Below are positions 1-9,339 of a DNA stretch of 64,000 nt, one piece after another (the stretch's first letter is position 1; each line of letters opens with the position of its first letter). The notes under the pieces were generated by a model. The model saw only the letters and a program-made list of their open reading frames with translations. It did not search any database and was not told the DNA's origin. The position numbers and the translations under genes are program-made. The stretch is from contig NZ_LGRA01000008.1 in assembly GCF_003116095.1 (NCBI RefSeq), positions 138,077 to 202,076 of the forward strand, given 5' to 3'. The DNA is from Azospirillum sp. TSO35-2. GTDB taxonomy: Bacteria > Pseudomonadota > Alphaproteobacteria > Azospirillales > Azospirillaceae.

Positions 1-22
1 ATCGCCTATCAGGAACACCATC

Positions 23-400
23 ATGACCGACCGCGTCACCGCCACGCCCGAAGCGCTTGCCCTGCTGGACCGCCTGTCGGCGAAGCATGGGCCTTTGGTG
101 CTGCACCTGTCCGGCGGCTGCTGCGACGGGTCGGCGCCGCTCTGCCTGCCGCGCGGCGAGTTCCGCATGGGCGGGCGGGACCTCCTGGTCGGGCAGGCGG
201 GCGACACGCCGCTGTGCATGGCGGATGACACCTTCGTCTGGTGGCGCAACACCCAGGTTATCCTGGGCGTTATCCAGGCGCGCGGCGGCGGCTTCTCGCT
301 GGAGGTGCCGGACGGCGTGCGCTTCACCGCCACCGCCCGGCTGTTCACCGACGAGGAGCTGGCCGGCCTGCCGGAACCGGCCACGGCCGCCACCCTGTAA
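23..400 (+). CDS. DUF779 family protein
   Basis: A 125-residue soluble protein with the features of the DUF779 family, including the Cys-rich CCDGSAPLC stretch at about residues 33-41 and a conserved tryptophan-rich middle segment. Members of this family are commonly encoded beside acetaldehyde/aldehyde dehydrogenase genes, and their own activity is not established. The gene before it lies outside the window, so that association cannot be tested here. The ATG follows an AGGAA ribosome-binding site at the window edge. No membrane segment or signal peptide is visible. Family assignment is fairly sure; function is unknown. Confidence 0.8.
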   Translation: MTDRVTATPEALALLDRLSAKHGPLVLHLSGGCCDGSAPLCLPRGEFRMGGRDLLVGQAGDTPLCMADDTFVWWRNTQVILGVIQARGGGFSLEVPDGVRFTATARLFTDEELAGLPEPATAATL

Positions 401-521
401 CGCGTTTCTTTCAGGAGCCGCTTCGACGATGCCCGCCTTCACCGGTCCCCGGATTGGCCTTGCCCGCCGCCACCCCTGGAGTACCCTTGCCGGATCGCAG
501 CCGCGGACGGAGGGAGACGCC

Positions 522-1730
522 GTGTCCGCACGGGGACAGGACGGCACGGGGCAGGCCGGCAGCGGTGAGCCCGGCGGCGGGTCCGGCGACGGGCTGCCGC
601 GCGCGGTCACCCACGCCGAACGGCCGGCCGACGCCGCGCGCGAACTGCGCGCCGGGCTGGGCGACACGCCGCTGGATCTCGTGGTGGTCTTCAGCGCGCC
701 GAGCTACGACCGCAAGGCGCTGGCCGACGCGCTGGCGGAGCAGTTCGGCACGGTGCCGGTGATCGGCTGCACCACGGCGGGGGAGATCGGCCCCGGCGGC
801 TACACCACCGGCGCGCTGGTCGCCGTCGGCTTCCCGTCGGAGGATTTTGTCGTGGTGACCGCGCTGGTCGACCATGTCGACCGGTTCGAGATCGCCGACA
901 GCACCGCCATCGCCCGGTCGCTGCTGTCGCGGCGCGACCGCGCGCTGGCGTCGCGGCCGGTGCCGCTGGGCGACAACGCCCGCAGCTTCGCCATGCTGCT
1001 GATCGACGGCCTGTCGATGAGCGAGGAGACGGTGGTCAGCGCGCTGCACAACGCGCTGATCGACGTGCCGCTGTTCGGCGCCTCGGCCGGCGACGACCTG
1101 CATTTCGAACGCACCTTCGTCCTGCACGAGGGCGCCTTCCACCCCAACGCCGCGGTGGTGGCGCTGTTCACCACGACGCGGCCCTTCACCGTCTTCCGCA
1201 CCCAGCATTTCGTCAGCTCCGACCGCAAGATGGTGGTGACCGGGGCCGACCCGCAGCACCGCATCGTCACCGAGATCAACGCCGAGCCGGCGGGCCGCGA
1301 ATACGCCCGGCTGGTCGGGCTGGAGGGCGAGCCGCTGACCCCGATGATCTTCGCCTCCCACCCGGTGGTGGTGCGCGTCGGCGGCCAGTACCATGTCCGC
1401 TCGATCCAGAAGGTGAACGACGACGAGAGCCTGACCTTCTTCTGCGCCATCGACGAGGGCATCGTCCTGACGGTGGCGGAGGGGGTCGACCCGGTCGCCA
1501 ACTTCGACGGCCTGATCGACGGCATCCGGGCGGAGGTCGGCGCTCCCGACCTGATCCTGGGCTGCGACTGCATCCTGCGCCGGCTGGAGATGGAACAGCG
1601 CCAGTTGAACGCGGTGATGTCGGAACGGCTGGCGCGCCACCGGGTCGTCGGATTCTGCGCCTACGGCGAGCAGGTGAACGGCATGCACGTCAACCAGACC
1701 TTCACGGGCGTCGCCATCGGAGGGCGCTAA
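522..1730 (+). CDS. FIST-domain sensor protein, NosP-like
   Basis: A protein of about 402 residues with an N-terminal FIST domain (around residues 20-230, including the GCTTAGEIGPGGY segment) and a C-terminal FIST_C domain that ends in a GFCAYGEQVNG segment. FIST proteins bind small ligands; the NosP subgroup binds heme and senses nitric oxide, controlling a partner hybrid kinase (NahK). The gene ends three bases before such a kinase, which fits a NosP/NahK pair. I prefer the GTG at 522 because GGAGGGAG lies about six bases upstream; an ATG at 429 would add 31 poorly conserved residues. Heme binding is inferred from the neighbourhood, not shown. Confidence 0.8.
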   Translation: MSARGQDGTGQAGSGEPGGGSGDGLPRAVTHAERPADAARELRAGLGDTPLDLVVVFSAPSYDRKALADALAEQFGTVPVIGCTTAGEIGPGGYTTGALVAVGFPSEDFVVVTALVDHVDRFEIADSTAIARSLLSRRDRALASRPVPLGDNARSFAMLLIDGLSMSEETVVSALHNALIDVPLFGASAGDDLHFERTFVLHEGAFHPNAAVVALFTTTRPFTVFRTQHFVSSDRKMVVTGADPQHRIVTEINAEPAGREYARLVGLEGEPLTPMIFASHPVVVRVGGQYHVRSIQKVNDDESLTFFCAIDEGIVLTVAEGVDPVANFDGLIDGIRAEVGAPDLILGCDCILRRLEMEQRQLNAVMSERLARHRVVGFCAYGEQVNGMHVNQTFTGVAIGGR

Positions 1731-1733
1731 GCC

Positions 1734-3572
1734 ATGGCCGGCATCCCCAACCTCACCTGGACCACCGGGACGGGCGACCCACACGGCCGCATCGCCGAGC
1801 TGGAGCGCGAGAACGCCAAGCTCCAGCGCATCAACAAGGTGCTGATGGATCGCGTCGAGCGCTCCATGGACTTCCAGGGCGGTGCCTTCTCGCTGTTCCA
1901 GACCGCCATCGTGCTGGAGCAGAAGATCCGCGAGCGCACGCTGGAGCTGGAACGCGCCCTGCACAAGCTGGAGGACAGCAACCGCGACCTCGCCCGCGCC
2001 AAGGAGCTGGCCGACACCATGCGGACCCGGCTGTTCGAGGCGATCGAGTCGGTGAACGAGGGCTTCGCCCTGTTCGACTCGTCCGACCGGCTGGTGCTGT
2101 GCAACCGCAAATACCTGTCCTACTGGCCGGCGGTGGCGGACCGCATCCAGGCCGGCATCCGCTTCAGCGAGCTGGTCGCCATGGTCGCCGGCGCCGCGGC
2201 GGTGATCGACCCGCCGCCCGACCTCTGGTGGCGCGAGCGGATGGACCACCGCCACGACCTGAGGGGTGTCTTCATCAACCAGCTGGCCGACGGCCGCTGG
2301 GTCCAGGTGAACGAGCGCCGCACCCGCGACGGCGGCATCGTCGGCGTCTACACCGACATCACCGACATCAAGCAGGACGAGGCGCGGCGCCGCGAGTCCG
2401 AGCAGGCGGAAAAAAGCGCGCTGATGCTGCTGAACGACCAGTTGCAGCAGGCCAAGGCCGAGGCCGACCGCGCCAACCTGTCCAAGACCCGCTTCATCGC
2501 CGCGGCCAGCCACGACCTGCTGCAGCCGCTGAACGCCGCCCGCCTGTTCGTCTCGGCGCTGGCCGACCTGGAGCAGCCGGCCGGCAACACCGAACTGGTG
2601 GAGAACATCGACGTCGCCCTGGCCTCGGTCGAGGATCTGCTGTCGGCGCTGCTCGACATCTCCAAGCTCGACGCCGGGGCGGTGACGCCGGAGGTGACCG
2701 ACTTCCCGCTGCGCGGCGTGCTGGCGCCGCTCGCCACCGAATACGCCGCGGTGGCGGCGGAGCGCGGCATCGACCTGAAGGTGGTCGGGTCGGGCGCGGT
2801 GGTGCGCAGCGACATGCGGCTGCTGCGCCGGATCGTGCAGAATTTCCTGTCCAACGCGCTGCGCTACGTCCAGGGCGGCCGGGTGGTGGTCGGCTGCCGC
2901 CGGGTCGGCGACGGCGTCCGCATCGAGGTGTGGGACAACGGCCCCGGCATTCCACCCGACAAGATCGCCGAGATCTTCCAGGAATTCCGCCGGCTCGACA
3001 CCCCAGTCACCAAGGGGCGTGACCGCGGCATGGGGTTGGGGCTGGCCATCGTCGATCGCGTCGCCCGCATGCTGGGCCACCCGATCACCGTGCGGTCGGA
3101 GCCGGGGCGCGGCTCGGTCTTCGCCGTCACCGTGCCGCGCGGCACCGAGCGCCGGGCCGCCCGCCCGGCCAGCGTCGCCGCCCGCCCGCTGACCAACCGG
3201 CTGGCCGGCACCTCGGTGCTGGTGCTCGACAACGAACCGGCGGTGGTGGCGGGGATGGAGGCGCTGCTGCGCGGCTGGGCCTGCAAGGTGGTGTCGGCGA
3301 CCAACGGCGACGAGGCGCTGGCGCTGCTGGCCGGCATGCCGCAGCCGCCCGACCTGCTGATCGCCGACTATCACCTCGACGACGGCGCGCTCGGCGTCAA
3401 CGAGGTCGCCCGGCTGCGCGCCGCCTGCGGCCGCATCCTGCCCGCCGTGATCGTCACCGCCAACCGCACCCCCGAACTGGCCGAGGAGGCCAAGGCGGCC
3501 GGCTGTCTGGTGCTGAACAAGCCGGTCAAGCCGGCGCAGCTCCGCGCGGTGATGTCGGGGCTGGTGGGCTGA
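1734..3572 (+). CDS. Hybrid sensor histidine kinase/response regulator, NahK-like
   Basis: A soluble hybrid kinase of 612 residues with no membrane segment. It has an N-terminal coiled coil (about 15-95), a PAS domain (about 100-210), a second short coiled coil, a HisKA domain with the phospho-accepting His260 in ASHDLLQPLNAARLF, and an ATPase domain with the N box (NFLSNALRY) and G boxes (DNGPGIPP, GMGLGLAI). A C-terminal receiver holds the likely phospho-acceptor Asp545. The H-box type and the FIST gene just upstream match the NosP/NahK nitric-oxide pathway known in Pseudomonas. It probably receives its signal from the FIST protein and passes phosphate to an Hpt protein encoded elsewhere. 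Confidence 0.88.
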   Translation: MAGIPNLTWTTGTGDPHGRIAELERENAKLQRINKVLMDRVERSMDFQGGAFSLFQTAIVLEQKIRERTLELERALHKLEDSNRDLARAKELADTMRTRLFEAIESVNEGFALFDSSDRLVLCNRKYLSYWPAVADRIQAGIRFSELVAMVAGAAAVIDPPPDLWWRERMDHRHDLRGVFINQLADGRWVQVNERRTRDGGIVGVYTDITDIKQDEARRRESEQAEKSALMLLNDQLQQAKAEADRANLSKTRFIAAASHDLLQPLNAARLFVSALADLEQPAGNTELVENIDVALASVEDLLSALLDISKLDAGAVTPEVTDFPLRGVLAPLATEYAAVAAERGIDLKVVGSGAVVRSDMRLLRRIVQNFLSNALRYVQGGRVVVGCRRVGDGVRIEVWDNGPGIPPDKIAEIFQEFRRLDTPVTKGRDRGMGLGLAIVDRVARMLGHPITVRSEPGRGSVFAVTVPRGTERRAARPASVAARPLTNRLAGTSVLVLDNEPAVVAGMEALLRGWACKVVSATNGDEALALLAGMPQPPDLLIADYHLDDGALGVNEVARLRAACGRILPAVIVTANRTPELAEEAKAAGCLVLNKPVKPAQLRAVMSGLVG

Positions 3573-3616
3573 TGATTTACCGGTAACGCCTTACCCTTTC
3601 GGCTGTTGTCGGTTGC

Positions 3617-4336
3617 ATGACCGACCCCGCGGCGTTGCGCGACAAGGCGCTCGAGATCCATCGGCTGCTGTGCGCCGTCTACGGCTGCCCGGTCGCCTAT
3701 TTCCACAACCTCGACCCGCTGAGCGAGCTGGTGTCGTCGCTGCTGTCGCACCGCACCCGCAACGCCGCCTCCGGCGCCGCCTTCAAGGCGCTGCGGCGGC
3801 GCTGGCCCGGCTGGGAGGCGGTGCGCGACGCCCCCGTCGCCGAGGTGGAGGCGGCCATCGCCGGCGTCACCTGGCCGGAGCAGAAGGCCCCGCGCCTCCA
3901 GGCGGTCCTGCGCCGCATCACCGAACGCGCCGGGACCCTGTCGCTCGACTTGCTGTCCGGCATGCCGGTGCCCGCGGCGCGCGCCTGGCTTGAGGACCTG
4001 CCGGGGGTGGGGCCGAAGACCAGCGCCGCGGTGCTCAGCTTCTCCACCCTGCGGCAAGCGGCGTTGCCGGTGGACAGCCATCACCACCGCGTTGCCGTGC
4101 GCACCGGCCTGATCCCCGCCAACCTCGCCGTCGGCCCCTCCCACGCGGTGCTGGCGGCGCAACTGCCGGCCGAGTGGGATGCCCAGCGGCTCTACGACAA
4201 CCACGAGGTCATGATGCTGCACGGCCAGCGCTGCTGTTACTTCCAGGCCCCGGCCTGCGACCGCTGCGTCCTGCTGCGGCTGTGCCCGACCGGGCAGGCC
4301 CTGCGCCCATCCGAGGAGGAGCGGGAGAGGGCATGA
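3617..4336 (+). CDS. Endonuclease III-like HhH-GPD DNA glycosylase
   Basis: A 239-residue protein of the endonuclease III superfamily, which removes damaged bases by N-glycosylase/lyase chemistry. The helix-hairpin-helix is visible as LPGVGPKTSAAVL and carries the expected lysine. The catalytic aspartate is in VDSHHHRVAVRTG. The C-terminal cluster loop follows the C-X6-C-X2-C-X5-C pattern for a 4Fe-4S cluster. It differs from classical Nth in its N-terminal region and loop sequences, so the substrate is open. It stands alone, 44 bp after the hybrid kinase. Confidence 0.85.
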   Translation: MTDPAALRDKALEIHRLLCAVYGCPVAYFHNLDPLSELVSSLLSHRTRNAASGAAFKALRRRWPGWEAVRDAPVAEVEAAIAGVTWPEQKAPRLQAVLRRITERAGTLSLDLLSGMPVPAARAWLEDLPGVGPKTSAAVLSFSTLRQAALPVDSHHHRVAVRTGLIPANLAVGPSHAVLAAQLPAEWDAQRLYDNHEVMMLHGQRCCYFQAPACDRCVLLRLCPTGQALRPSEEERERA

Positions 4337-4431
4337 CGGGCAGCCTTCGGGTCGGGTGAGGGCTGCCGGGTCGGCGCGATCCTGCTATCATGCACCGTTG
4401 TCGGGCGGATGTTGCCAGGAGGGAGGTCGTC

Positions 4432-4665
4432 ATGGGCTATGCTGAGCTGATCGAGAAGCTGCAAGCCTTGCCCGAGGACAAACAGGCCGAAGTCTTCGAC
4501 TTCGTCGAGTTTCTTGCCGCACGCTTCGCCGCGTCCAAGACGGGTGGCAAAGCGGATTGGGCTGACGGTGAATTCGCCGAGTTCAGCATGGAGCAGGCGA
4601 TCCGCGGAATGGAAGACGATCCCGTCACCTACAGCCGCGAGGATCTGCGGGAAACCTGGCGGTGA
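4432..4665 (+). CDS. DUF2281-type antitoxin
   Basis: A 77-residue acidic protein that starts with the DUF2281 pattern (MGYAELIEKLQALPEDKQAEV, then FDFVEFLA), followed by a flexible tail ending in a REDLRETW motif. Proteins of this type are encoded just ahead of PemK/MazF toxins and are taken to be their antitoxins. A strong AGGAGGGAGG site precedes the ATG. The stop codon overlaps the GTG start of the toxin gene, so the two are translationally coupled. Autoregulation would be usual for such a pair, but I see no clear operator. Confidence 0.78.
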   Translation: MGYAELIEKLQALPEDKQAEVFDFVEFLAARFAASKTGGKADWADGEFAEFSMEQAIRGMEDDPVTYSREDLRETWR

Positions 4666-5024
4666 AACGGGCGGGCCAGATCGCGCTGGTGCCATTTCCC
4701 TTCACGGATCTCAATGGAAGCAAGCTGCGTCCCGTACTGCTGCTCAGGAAGACATCGACCCATTTCGATGACTGGCTCGTCTGCATGATTTCGTCGCAGC
4801 TTCGCCAAGCGGAACCGGGGCTTGATGAAATCCTGACGGCGGAAGACGACGACTTCGGCGACACCGGTTTGAAAGCATCCAGTGTGTTGCGATTGGGCCG
4901 CCTTGCCGTGGTCGACGGGGCGATGTTCAACGGGCAAATTGGCGCGATCAGCGGCGAGCGATTGGACCGGCTGCTTCATCGGTTGGCCGCTTGGTTGACC
5001 GAAACGCCGAAGCCCAGTGGTTGA
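4662..5024 (+). CDS. PemK/MazF-family endoribonuclease toxin
   Basis: A 120-residue protein with the PemK/MazF fold signature: a beta-barrel start ending in VPFPFTDLNGSKLRPVLLL, a LVCMISSQ strand and a C-terminal RLGRLAVVDGAMFNGQIG segment. This family cleaves single-stranded mRNA and slows growth when released from its antitoxin. It starts at a GTG that overlaps the antitoxin stop. The Pro/Phe-rich substrate loop and the conserved arginine after GSKL are kept, so the protein looks intact. Confidence 0.85.
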   Translation: MKRAGQIALVPFPFTDLNGSKLRPVLLLRKTSTHFDDWLVCMISSQLRQAEPGLDEILTAEDDDFGDTGLKASSVLRLGRLAVVDGAMFNGQIGAISGERLDRLLHRLAAWLTETPKPSG

Positions 5025-5195
5025 CGAGGCCCTGCCTGTCCGCAGAGTGACCAAAATGCCTCCAATGCCAGATGTTTTGTGCATTGCAACACGCAGCCAT
5101 TCCCAGAACGCAGGGCCATTCACCGTCAACTGGGCCATATAAGAACCTGAGGGCGACGAAGACGCCGACCCGGTTCTGACAAGACGAGGCCCGAG

Positions 5196-5381
5196 GTGAT
5201 TCACAAGATTCTGGACGCAATCGATACCATCATCGCGGAAAAGCGTGAGAATGGCCAACTTGAGGAATGGCTCAAGAGTGGCGCAGCTCGCCGGTTCTGC
5301 GAAAAGATTTCGTCCGATCGCAAGCACTATTATCCCGCTCTGATGCTCTATTTGGAGCGATCCGACGGGCGGCACGGATGA
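5196..5381 (+). CDS. Small hypothetical protein
   Basis: A possible 61-residue protein that starts with GTG after ACGAGG and ends 20 bp before a strong terminator. It is charged, probably helical, and lacks a signal peptide or membrane segment. I do not recognise the family. The 171 bp before it are poorer in G+C than the surroundings, which fits a horizontally acquired patch that includes the toxin-antitoxin pair. Coding status is uncertain. Confidence 0.4.
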   Translation: MIHKILDAIDTIIAEKRENGQLEEWLKSGAARRFCEKISSDRKHYYPALMLYLERSDGRHG

Positions 5382-5401
5382 CAGGACAGGGGTAACGGGA
5401 A

Positions 5402-5436
5402 CGGGCCGCGGCATTCCGCGGCCCGCCCGTTTTTTG
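5402..5436 (+). terminator. Rho-independent terminator
   Basis: A perfect 10-bp stem (CGGGCCGCGG with CCGCGGCCCG) and a 4-base loop, followed within five bases by a T-run. It ends transcripts of the small gene on the plus strand and separates it from the convergent CoA-transferase gene. Confidence 0.75.
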
Positions 5437-5444
5437 AGGGCTGC

Positions 5445-6953
5445 TTATTCGGCGGCCAGCGCCTTCGGCATCATGCTGCCGGACTGCTGGAACCGGGTGT
5501 GCCAGGCGAAGGCTTCCTCCAGCAGGTGCGGGGTGTGGCCGCCGCGCTGGAGCGCCCGGCGGTGATAGTCCGCCGCCAGCTCGCGGTAGCTGGGGTGGAC
5601 GCAGTTGCGGATGATGGTTTCCGCCCGCTCGCGCGGCGCCAGCCCGCGCAGGTCGGCCAGCCCGACCTCCGTCACCAGCACGTCAACGTCGTGTTCGTTG
5701 TGGTCGACATGGGTGACCATCGGCACGACGCTGGAGATGGCGCCGCCCTTGGCCAGCGACTTGGTGACGAAGATGGCGAGGTGGCTGTTGCGCGCGAAAT
5801 CGCCCGAGCCGCCGATGCCGTTCATCATCTGGGTGCCGTTGACGTGGGTGGAGTTGACGTTGCCGTAGATGTCGCACTCCAGCGCCGTGTTGATGCCGAT
5901 GACGCCCAGCCGCCGGATCACCTCCGGATGGTTGGAGATCTCCTGCGGGCGCAGCAGCAGCCGGCCCTTGTAGGAGCCGATCTTCGGCAGCACCTCGGCA
6001 TACTTGCCGGCGCTGAGCGTGATCGAGGAGCCCGAGGCGAAGTTCAGCTTGCCGGCGTCGAACAGTTCGAAGGTGCTGTCCTGCAACACCTCGCTGTACA
6101 TGGTCAGGTCGTGGAACGGCCCGTCGATCAGCCCGTGCAGCACCGCGTTGGCGATGGTGCCGATGCCGGCCTGCAACGGCGCCAGCGACCGGCCCATCCG
6201 GCCCAGCTTGACCTCGTGGCCGAGGAACTCGATCAGATGACCGGCAATCGCGTTGGTCTCGTCGTCCGGCGGCAGGATGCTGGCGGAGCTGTCCTGCTTG
6301 CGGGTCACCACGATGGCGGCGATTCTCGACGGGTCGATCGGGATGTAGGGCAGGCCGGCGCGGCTTTCCGCCGTCACCACCGGGATCGGCTCGCGGAACG
6401 GCCGGCGGGTCGGGATGTAGACGTCGTGCATCCCCTCCAGATCCAGCGGCTGGGTCAGGTTCAGCTCGATGATGATCTTCTCGGCCAGGATGGCGAAGGT
6501 CGCCGAATTGCCGATCGAGGTGGTCGGCACGATGCCGCCATTCTCGGTGATGGCGCAGGCCTCGATCACCGCGACGTCGACCGGACCCATCTGGCGCGAG
6601 CGCAGCAGTTCCACCGTTTCCGACAGGTGCTGGTCGACGAACATCACCTCGCCGCGGTTGATCGCCTTGCGCAGGACCGGGTCGGCCTGGAAGGGCAGGC
6701 GGCGCGACAGAACACCGGCCTCGGTCAGGATGCGGTCGACGTCGTTGCCCAGCGAGGCGCCGGTCATCAGCGTGATCTTGATGTTTTCCGACGCGGCCCG
6801 CTCGGCCAGCGCCAGCGGCACCGCCTTGGCGTCGCCGGCGCGGGTGAAGCCGCTCATGCCGATGGTCATGCCGTCCTTGATGAGGAAGGCGGCTTCCTCC
6901 GGCGTCACCACCTTGCCCCACAGGGATTTCAGGCGAATGCGATCTCGGTACAT
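5445..6953 (-). CDS. Succinyl-CoA:acetate CoA-transferase (acetyl-CoA hydrolase/transferase family)
   Basis: A 502-residue class I CoA-transferase of the AarC/YgfH type, which moves CoA between succinyl-CoA (or similar acyl-CoAs) and acetate or propionate. Visible signatures are the N-terminal DGMTIGMSGFTRAGDAKAVP segment, the glycine-rich QAGIGTIANAV loop, and the MYSEVLQDS segment whose glutamate is probably the residue that forms the glutamyl-CoA intermediate. The C-terminal GGSGDFARNSHLAIF block is also typical. The ATG at 6953 follows AAGGAA; an upstream in-frame ATG would add 19 unconserved residues. It is monocistronic, with about 200 bp upstream for a promoter. Confidence 0.88.
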   Translation of the reverse strand: MYRDRIRLKSLWGKVVTPEEAAFLIKDGMTIGMSGFTRAGDAKAVPLALAERAASENIKITLMTGASLGNDVDRILTEAGVLSRRLPFQADPVLRKAINRGEVMFVDQHLSETVELLRSRQMGPVDVAVIEACAITENGGIVPTTSIGNSATFAILAEKIIIELNLTQPLDLEGMHDVYIPTRRPFREPIPVVTAESRAGLPYIPIDPSRIAAIVVTRKQDSSASILPPDDETNAIAGHLIEFLGHEVKLGRMGRSLAPLQAGIGTIANAVLHGLIDGPFHDLTMYSEVLQDSTFELFDAGKLNFASGSSITLSAGKYAEVLPKIGSYKGRLLLRPQEISNHPEVIRRLGVIGINTALECDIYGNVNSTHVNGTQMMNGIGGSGDFARNSHLAIFVTKSLAKGGAISSVVPMVTHVDHNEHDVDVLVTEVGLADLRGLAPRERAETIIRNCVHPSYRELAADYHRRALQRGGHTPHLLEEAFAWHTRFQQSGSMMPKALAAE

Positions 6954-7153
6954 CGGGCGTTCCTTATGAATGTGCTTTTTTGGTGCGCCAGGTGAACGAT
7001 CCGTTCCCAAAGCGGTGCTTTTCTTCTTTAAAAATACTCATAAGGACCCATGCCACGCGGTCGCAACCCACGCTGCGGAATATCAGGTCATCCTGATGAG
7101 AATGGATGGGCGAGGATTATCAATGATGTGCGAATAACGAACGAACATGGGTT

Positions 7154-9199
7154 TCACGCCGACAGCGGCAGCGCCTCGTTGCAGGCGAACGCCGTCATCA
7201 CCATCGCTTCGGCCGCGTCGGCCGACAGCGGCCGCGAGATCAGATAGCCCTGCAGGCAGTCGCAGCCGGCCTCGGCCAGCCAGCGCCGCTGTTCCATGGT
7301 CTCCACCCCTTCCGCCACCGTGGACAGCAGCAGGCGCTGGGCGAGCGCGATGACGGTGGAGGCGATGTCGGGCGCGTGCGGCAGGTCGTTGACGAAGCTG
7401 CGGTCGATCTTCAGCACATCGACCGGCAACTGCCGCAGATAGGCCAGCGAGGAATAGCCGGTGCCGAAATCGTCGATGGCGATCCGCACCCCCAGCGCCC
7501 GCAGCCGGTTCAGCGTCGGCAGATGATGGTGGACGTCCTTCATGATGACGGTTTCGGTGATCTCCAGCTCCAGCAGGCCGGGCGGGGTGCCGTGGCGTTG
7601 CAACAGCTGCTCGACCAGCCGGGCGAAGCCGGGGTCGGCGAGCTGGCGGGCGGAGACGTTGACCGCCACCGGCACCGGCCCATGGTCCAGTGCCCAGCGC
7701 GTCGCCGTGCGGCAGGCCTCCTCCAGCACCCAGCGGCCGATCTCGATGATCAGGCCGGTGTCCTCGGCCACCGGGATAAAGTCGGCGGGGGGGACCATGG
7801 CGCCGTCGTGGCGCCAGCGGATCAGCGCCTCGAACCCGGTCAGCCGGCCGCCCGCCGCCTCGATTTTCGGCTGGTAGACCAGCTCGAAGGCTTTTTGCGC
7901 CGTGGCGTCGCGCAGGCCGGCCTCCAGCCGCAGGCGGGCCAGCGCCCGGTCGGTCATGTCGCGGGTGTGGAAGACGAAGCGGTTGCCGCCCTCGCCCTTG
8001 GCCGTCTGCATCGCCGCGTCGGCCATCCGCATCAGTCCCGCGCTGTCCGGCCCGGTGTTGCCCGCGCCGGCGGGATGAAGGGCGATGCCGATGCTGGCGG
8101 TGATGTGGACGCGGTGGTCCGCCGCCAGCGGCAGGCCGGACAGGGCGTCCAGCAGCCGCCGGGCCACCATCGCCGCCTCCTCGGCGTCGGCGACGCGCTC
8201 CAGCACCACCAGGAACTCGTCGCCGCCCAGCCGGCCGACGGTGTCGCAGCGCCGCACGCTGGCGCTCAGCCGCTCCGCCACCCGGCAGAGCAGCGCGTCG
8301 CCGACGCTGTGCCCCAGGCTGTCATTGATCCGCTTGAAGCGGTCGAGGTCGACATACAGCACCGCCAGCCGTCCGGATGCTCCTCCATTGGCGCGGCCCG
8401 CCAGTTCGATGGCGTGGTCCAGCCGGTCGAGCAGCAGCGCCCGGTTCGCCAGCCCGGTCAGCGGGCAGCGGGTCGCCATCCGCCGCAGCTCCGCATGCTC
8501 GCGGTCGAGCAGGGTCAGCGTCTGGTTGAAGCGGCCGATGACGTAGCCCAGCTCGTCGTCGGCATGACCGGGCGGCACCGCCAATGGCTGGCCATAGGGC
8601 TTCTCCGGGTCGATCTCCGCCACGGCGCGGCCGATCTGAAGCAGCGGCCGGGTCAGCAGCCGGTGGAACACCGCGGCCATCGCCAGCCCGATCAGCAGGT
8701 TGCGCAGCGTCCCGGCGACCAGCGCGGTCGAGGCGTAGGCCAGGAAGCCGGCCGCCGCCGCGCCGGTGTCGATGCCGATGACCAGCCGCGCGACGGTGGC
8801 GCCGTCCGGCCCGCGCAGCGCCTGCGCGACCACCGGCTGGTCGATGAACAGCAGCGCCGTCGCCGCGCGCTCCAGCAGCCCGGCCGGCGCCAGGGGCCGC
8901 TCGCGGTGGGCCAGCACCCCGCCGTCGGCCAGCCGGATCTCCGCCCAGGCCGCGTTGGTCCGCACCACCCCGTCCAGCACCTCTTCCGCCAGCGCCCGGT
9001 CTAGCGTCCGGGCGGCGTTGGCGGCCGGCCCGTCGAGCAGCGTGGCGACATCGGCCGCCCGGCCCAGCGCCGCCGTCCGTTCACGGGTGGCGGTCCAGGC
9101 GAACTCCACCGCGGTGATGGCGAATCCGATGACGAAGGCGGCGAGGGCCGCGTGAATCGCCTGCTTCAGCGTCAGGCTGCGCAGGACTGGGATCGCCAT
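7154..9199 (-). CDS. Membrane GGDEF-EAL cyclic-di-GMP protein
   Basis: A 681-residue inner-membrane signalling protein. It has a membrane segment at about 12-36, a short periplasmic sensor domain, a second membrane segment at about 155-178, a HAMP-like linker, a diguanylate cyclase domain with intact GGDEF (325-329) and inhibitory RxxD site (316-319), and a phosphodiesterase domain with intact EAL (457-459) and the later DDFGTGYSSL loop. Both catalytic signatures are complete, so either activity is possible. The ATG at 9199 follows GAGGAA; an upstream in-frame start would add 56 residues that do not look like protein. Such proteins usually switch motility and biofilm formation. Confidence 0.88.
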   Translation of the reverse strand: MAIPVLRSLTLKQAIHAALAAFVIGFAITAVEFAWTATRERTAALGRAADVATLLDGPAANAARTLDRALAEEVLDGVVRTNAAWAEIRLADGGVLAHRERPLAPAGLLERAATALLFIDQPVVAQALRGPDGATVARLVIGIDTGAAAAGFLAYASTALVAGTLRNLLIGLAMAAVFHRLLTRPLLQIGRAVAEIDPEKPYGQPLAVPPGHADDELGYVIGRFNQTLTLLDREHAELRRMATRCPLTGLANRALLLDRLDHAIELAGRANGGASGRLAVLYVDLDRFKRINDSLGHSVGDALLCRVAERLSASVRRCDTVGRLGGDEFLVVLERVADAEEAAMVARRLLDALSGLPLAADHRVHITASIGIALHPAGAGNTGPDSAGLMRMADAAMQTAKGEGGNRFVFHTRDMTDRALARLRLEAGLRDATAQKAFELVYQPKIEAAGGRLTGFEALIRWRHDGAMVPPADFIPVAEDTGLIIEIGRWVLEEACRTATRWALDHGPVPVAVNVSARQLADPGFARLVEQLLQRHGTPPGLLELEITETVIMKDVHHHLPTLNRLRALGVRIAIDDFGTGYSSLAYLRQLPVDVLKIDRSFVNDLPHAPDIASTVIALAQRLLLSTVAEGVETMEQRRWLAEAGCDCLQGYLISRPLSADAAEAMVMTAFACNEALPLSA

Positions 9200-9339
9200 C
9201 GCGTCGTTCCTCGACCGGGGTGTTTCGCAACGCCACACGACCCCCGCGGGTGGTGTCCCATGGGAGGTGTAGCAAACCGAAGCATAGTAGGGCGGGCGAT
9301 GACGCCGGCGCGGCGGTTCTGTGAAATTTTTGTAACCGG

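Noticed and set aside
411..3374. A 987-codon open frame on the minus strand opposite the FIST and kinase genes
   Set aside because: It is rich in His, Gln, Arg and Asp with no domain, which is the typical antisense product of G+C-rich genes. The plus-strand genes have clear domains.
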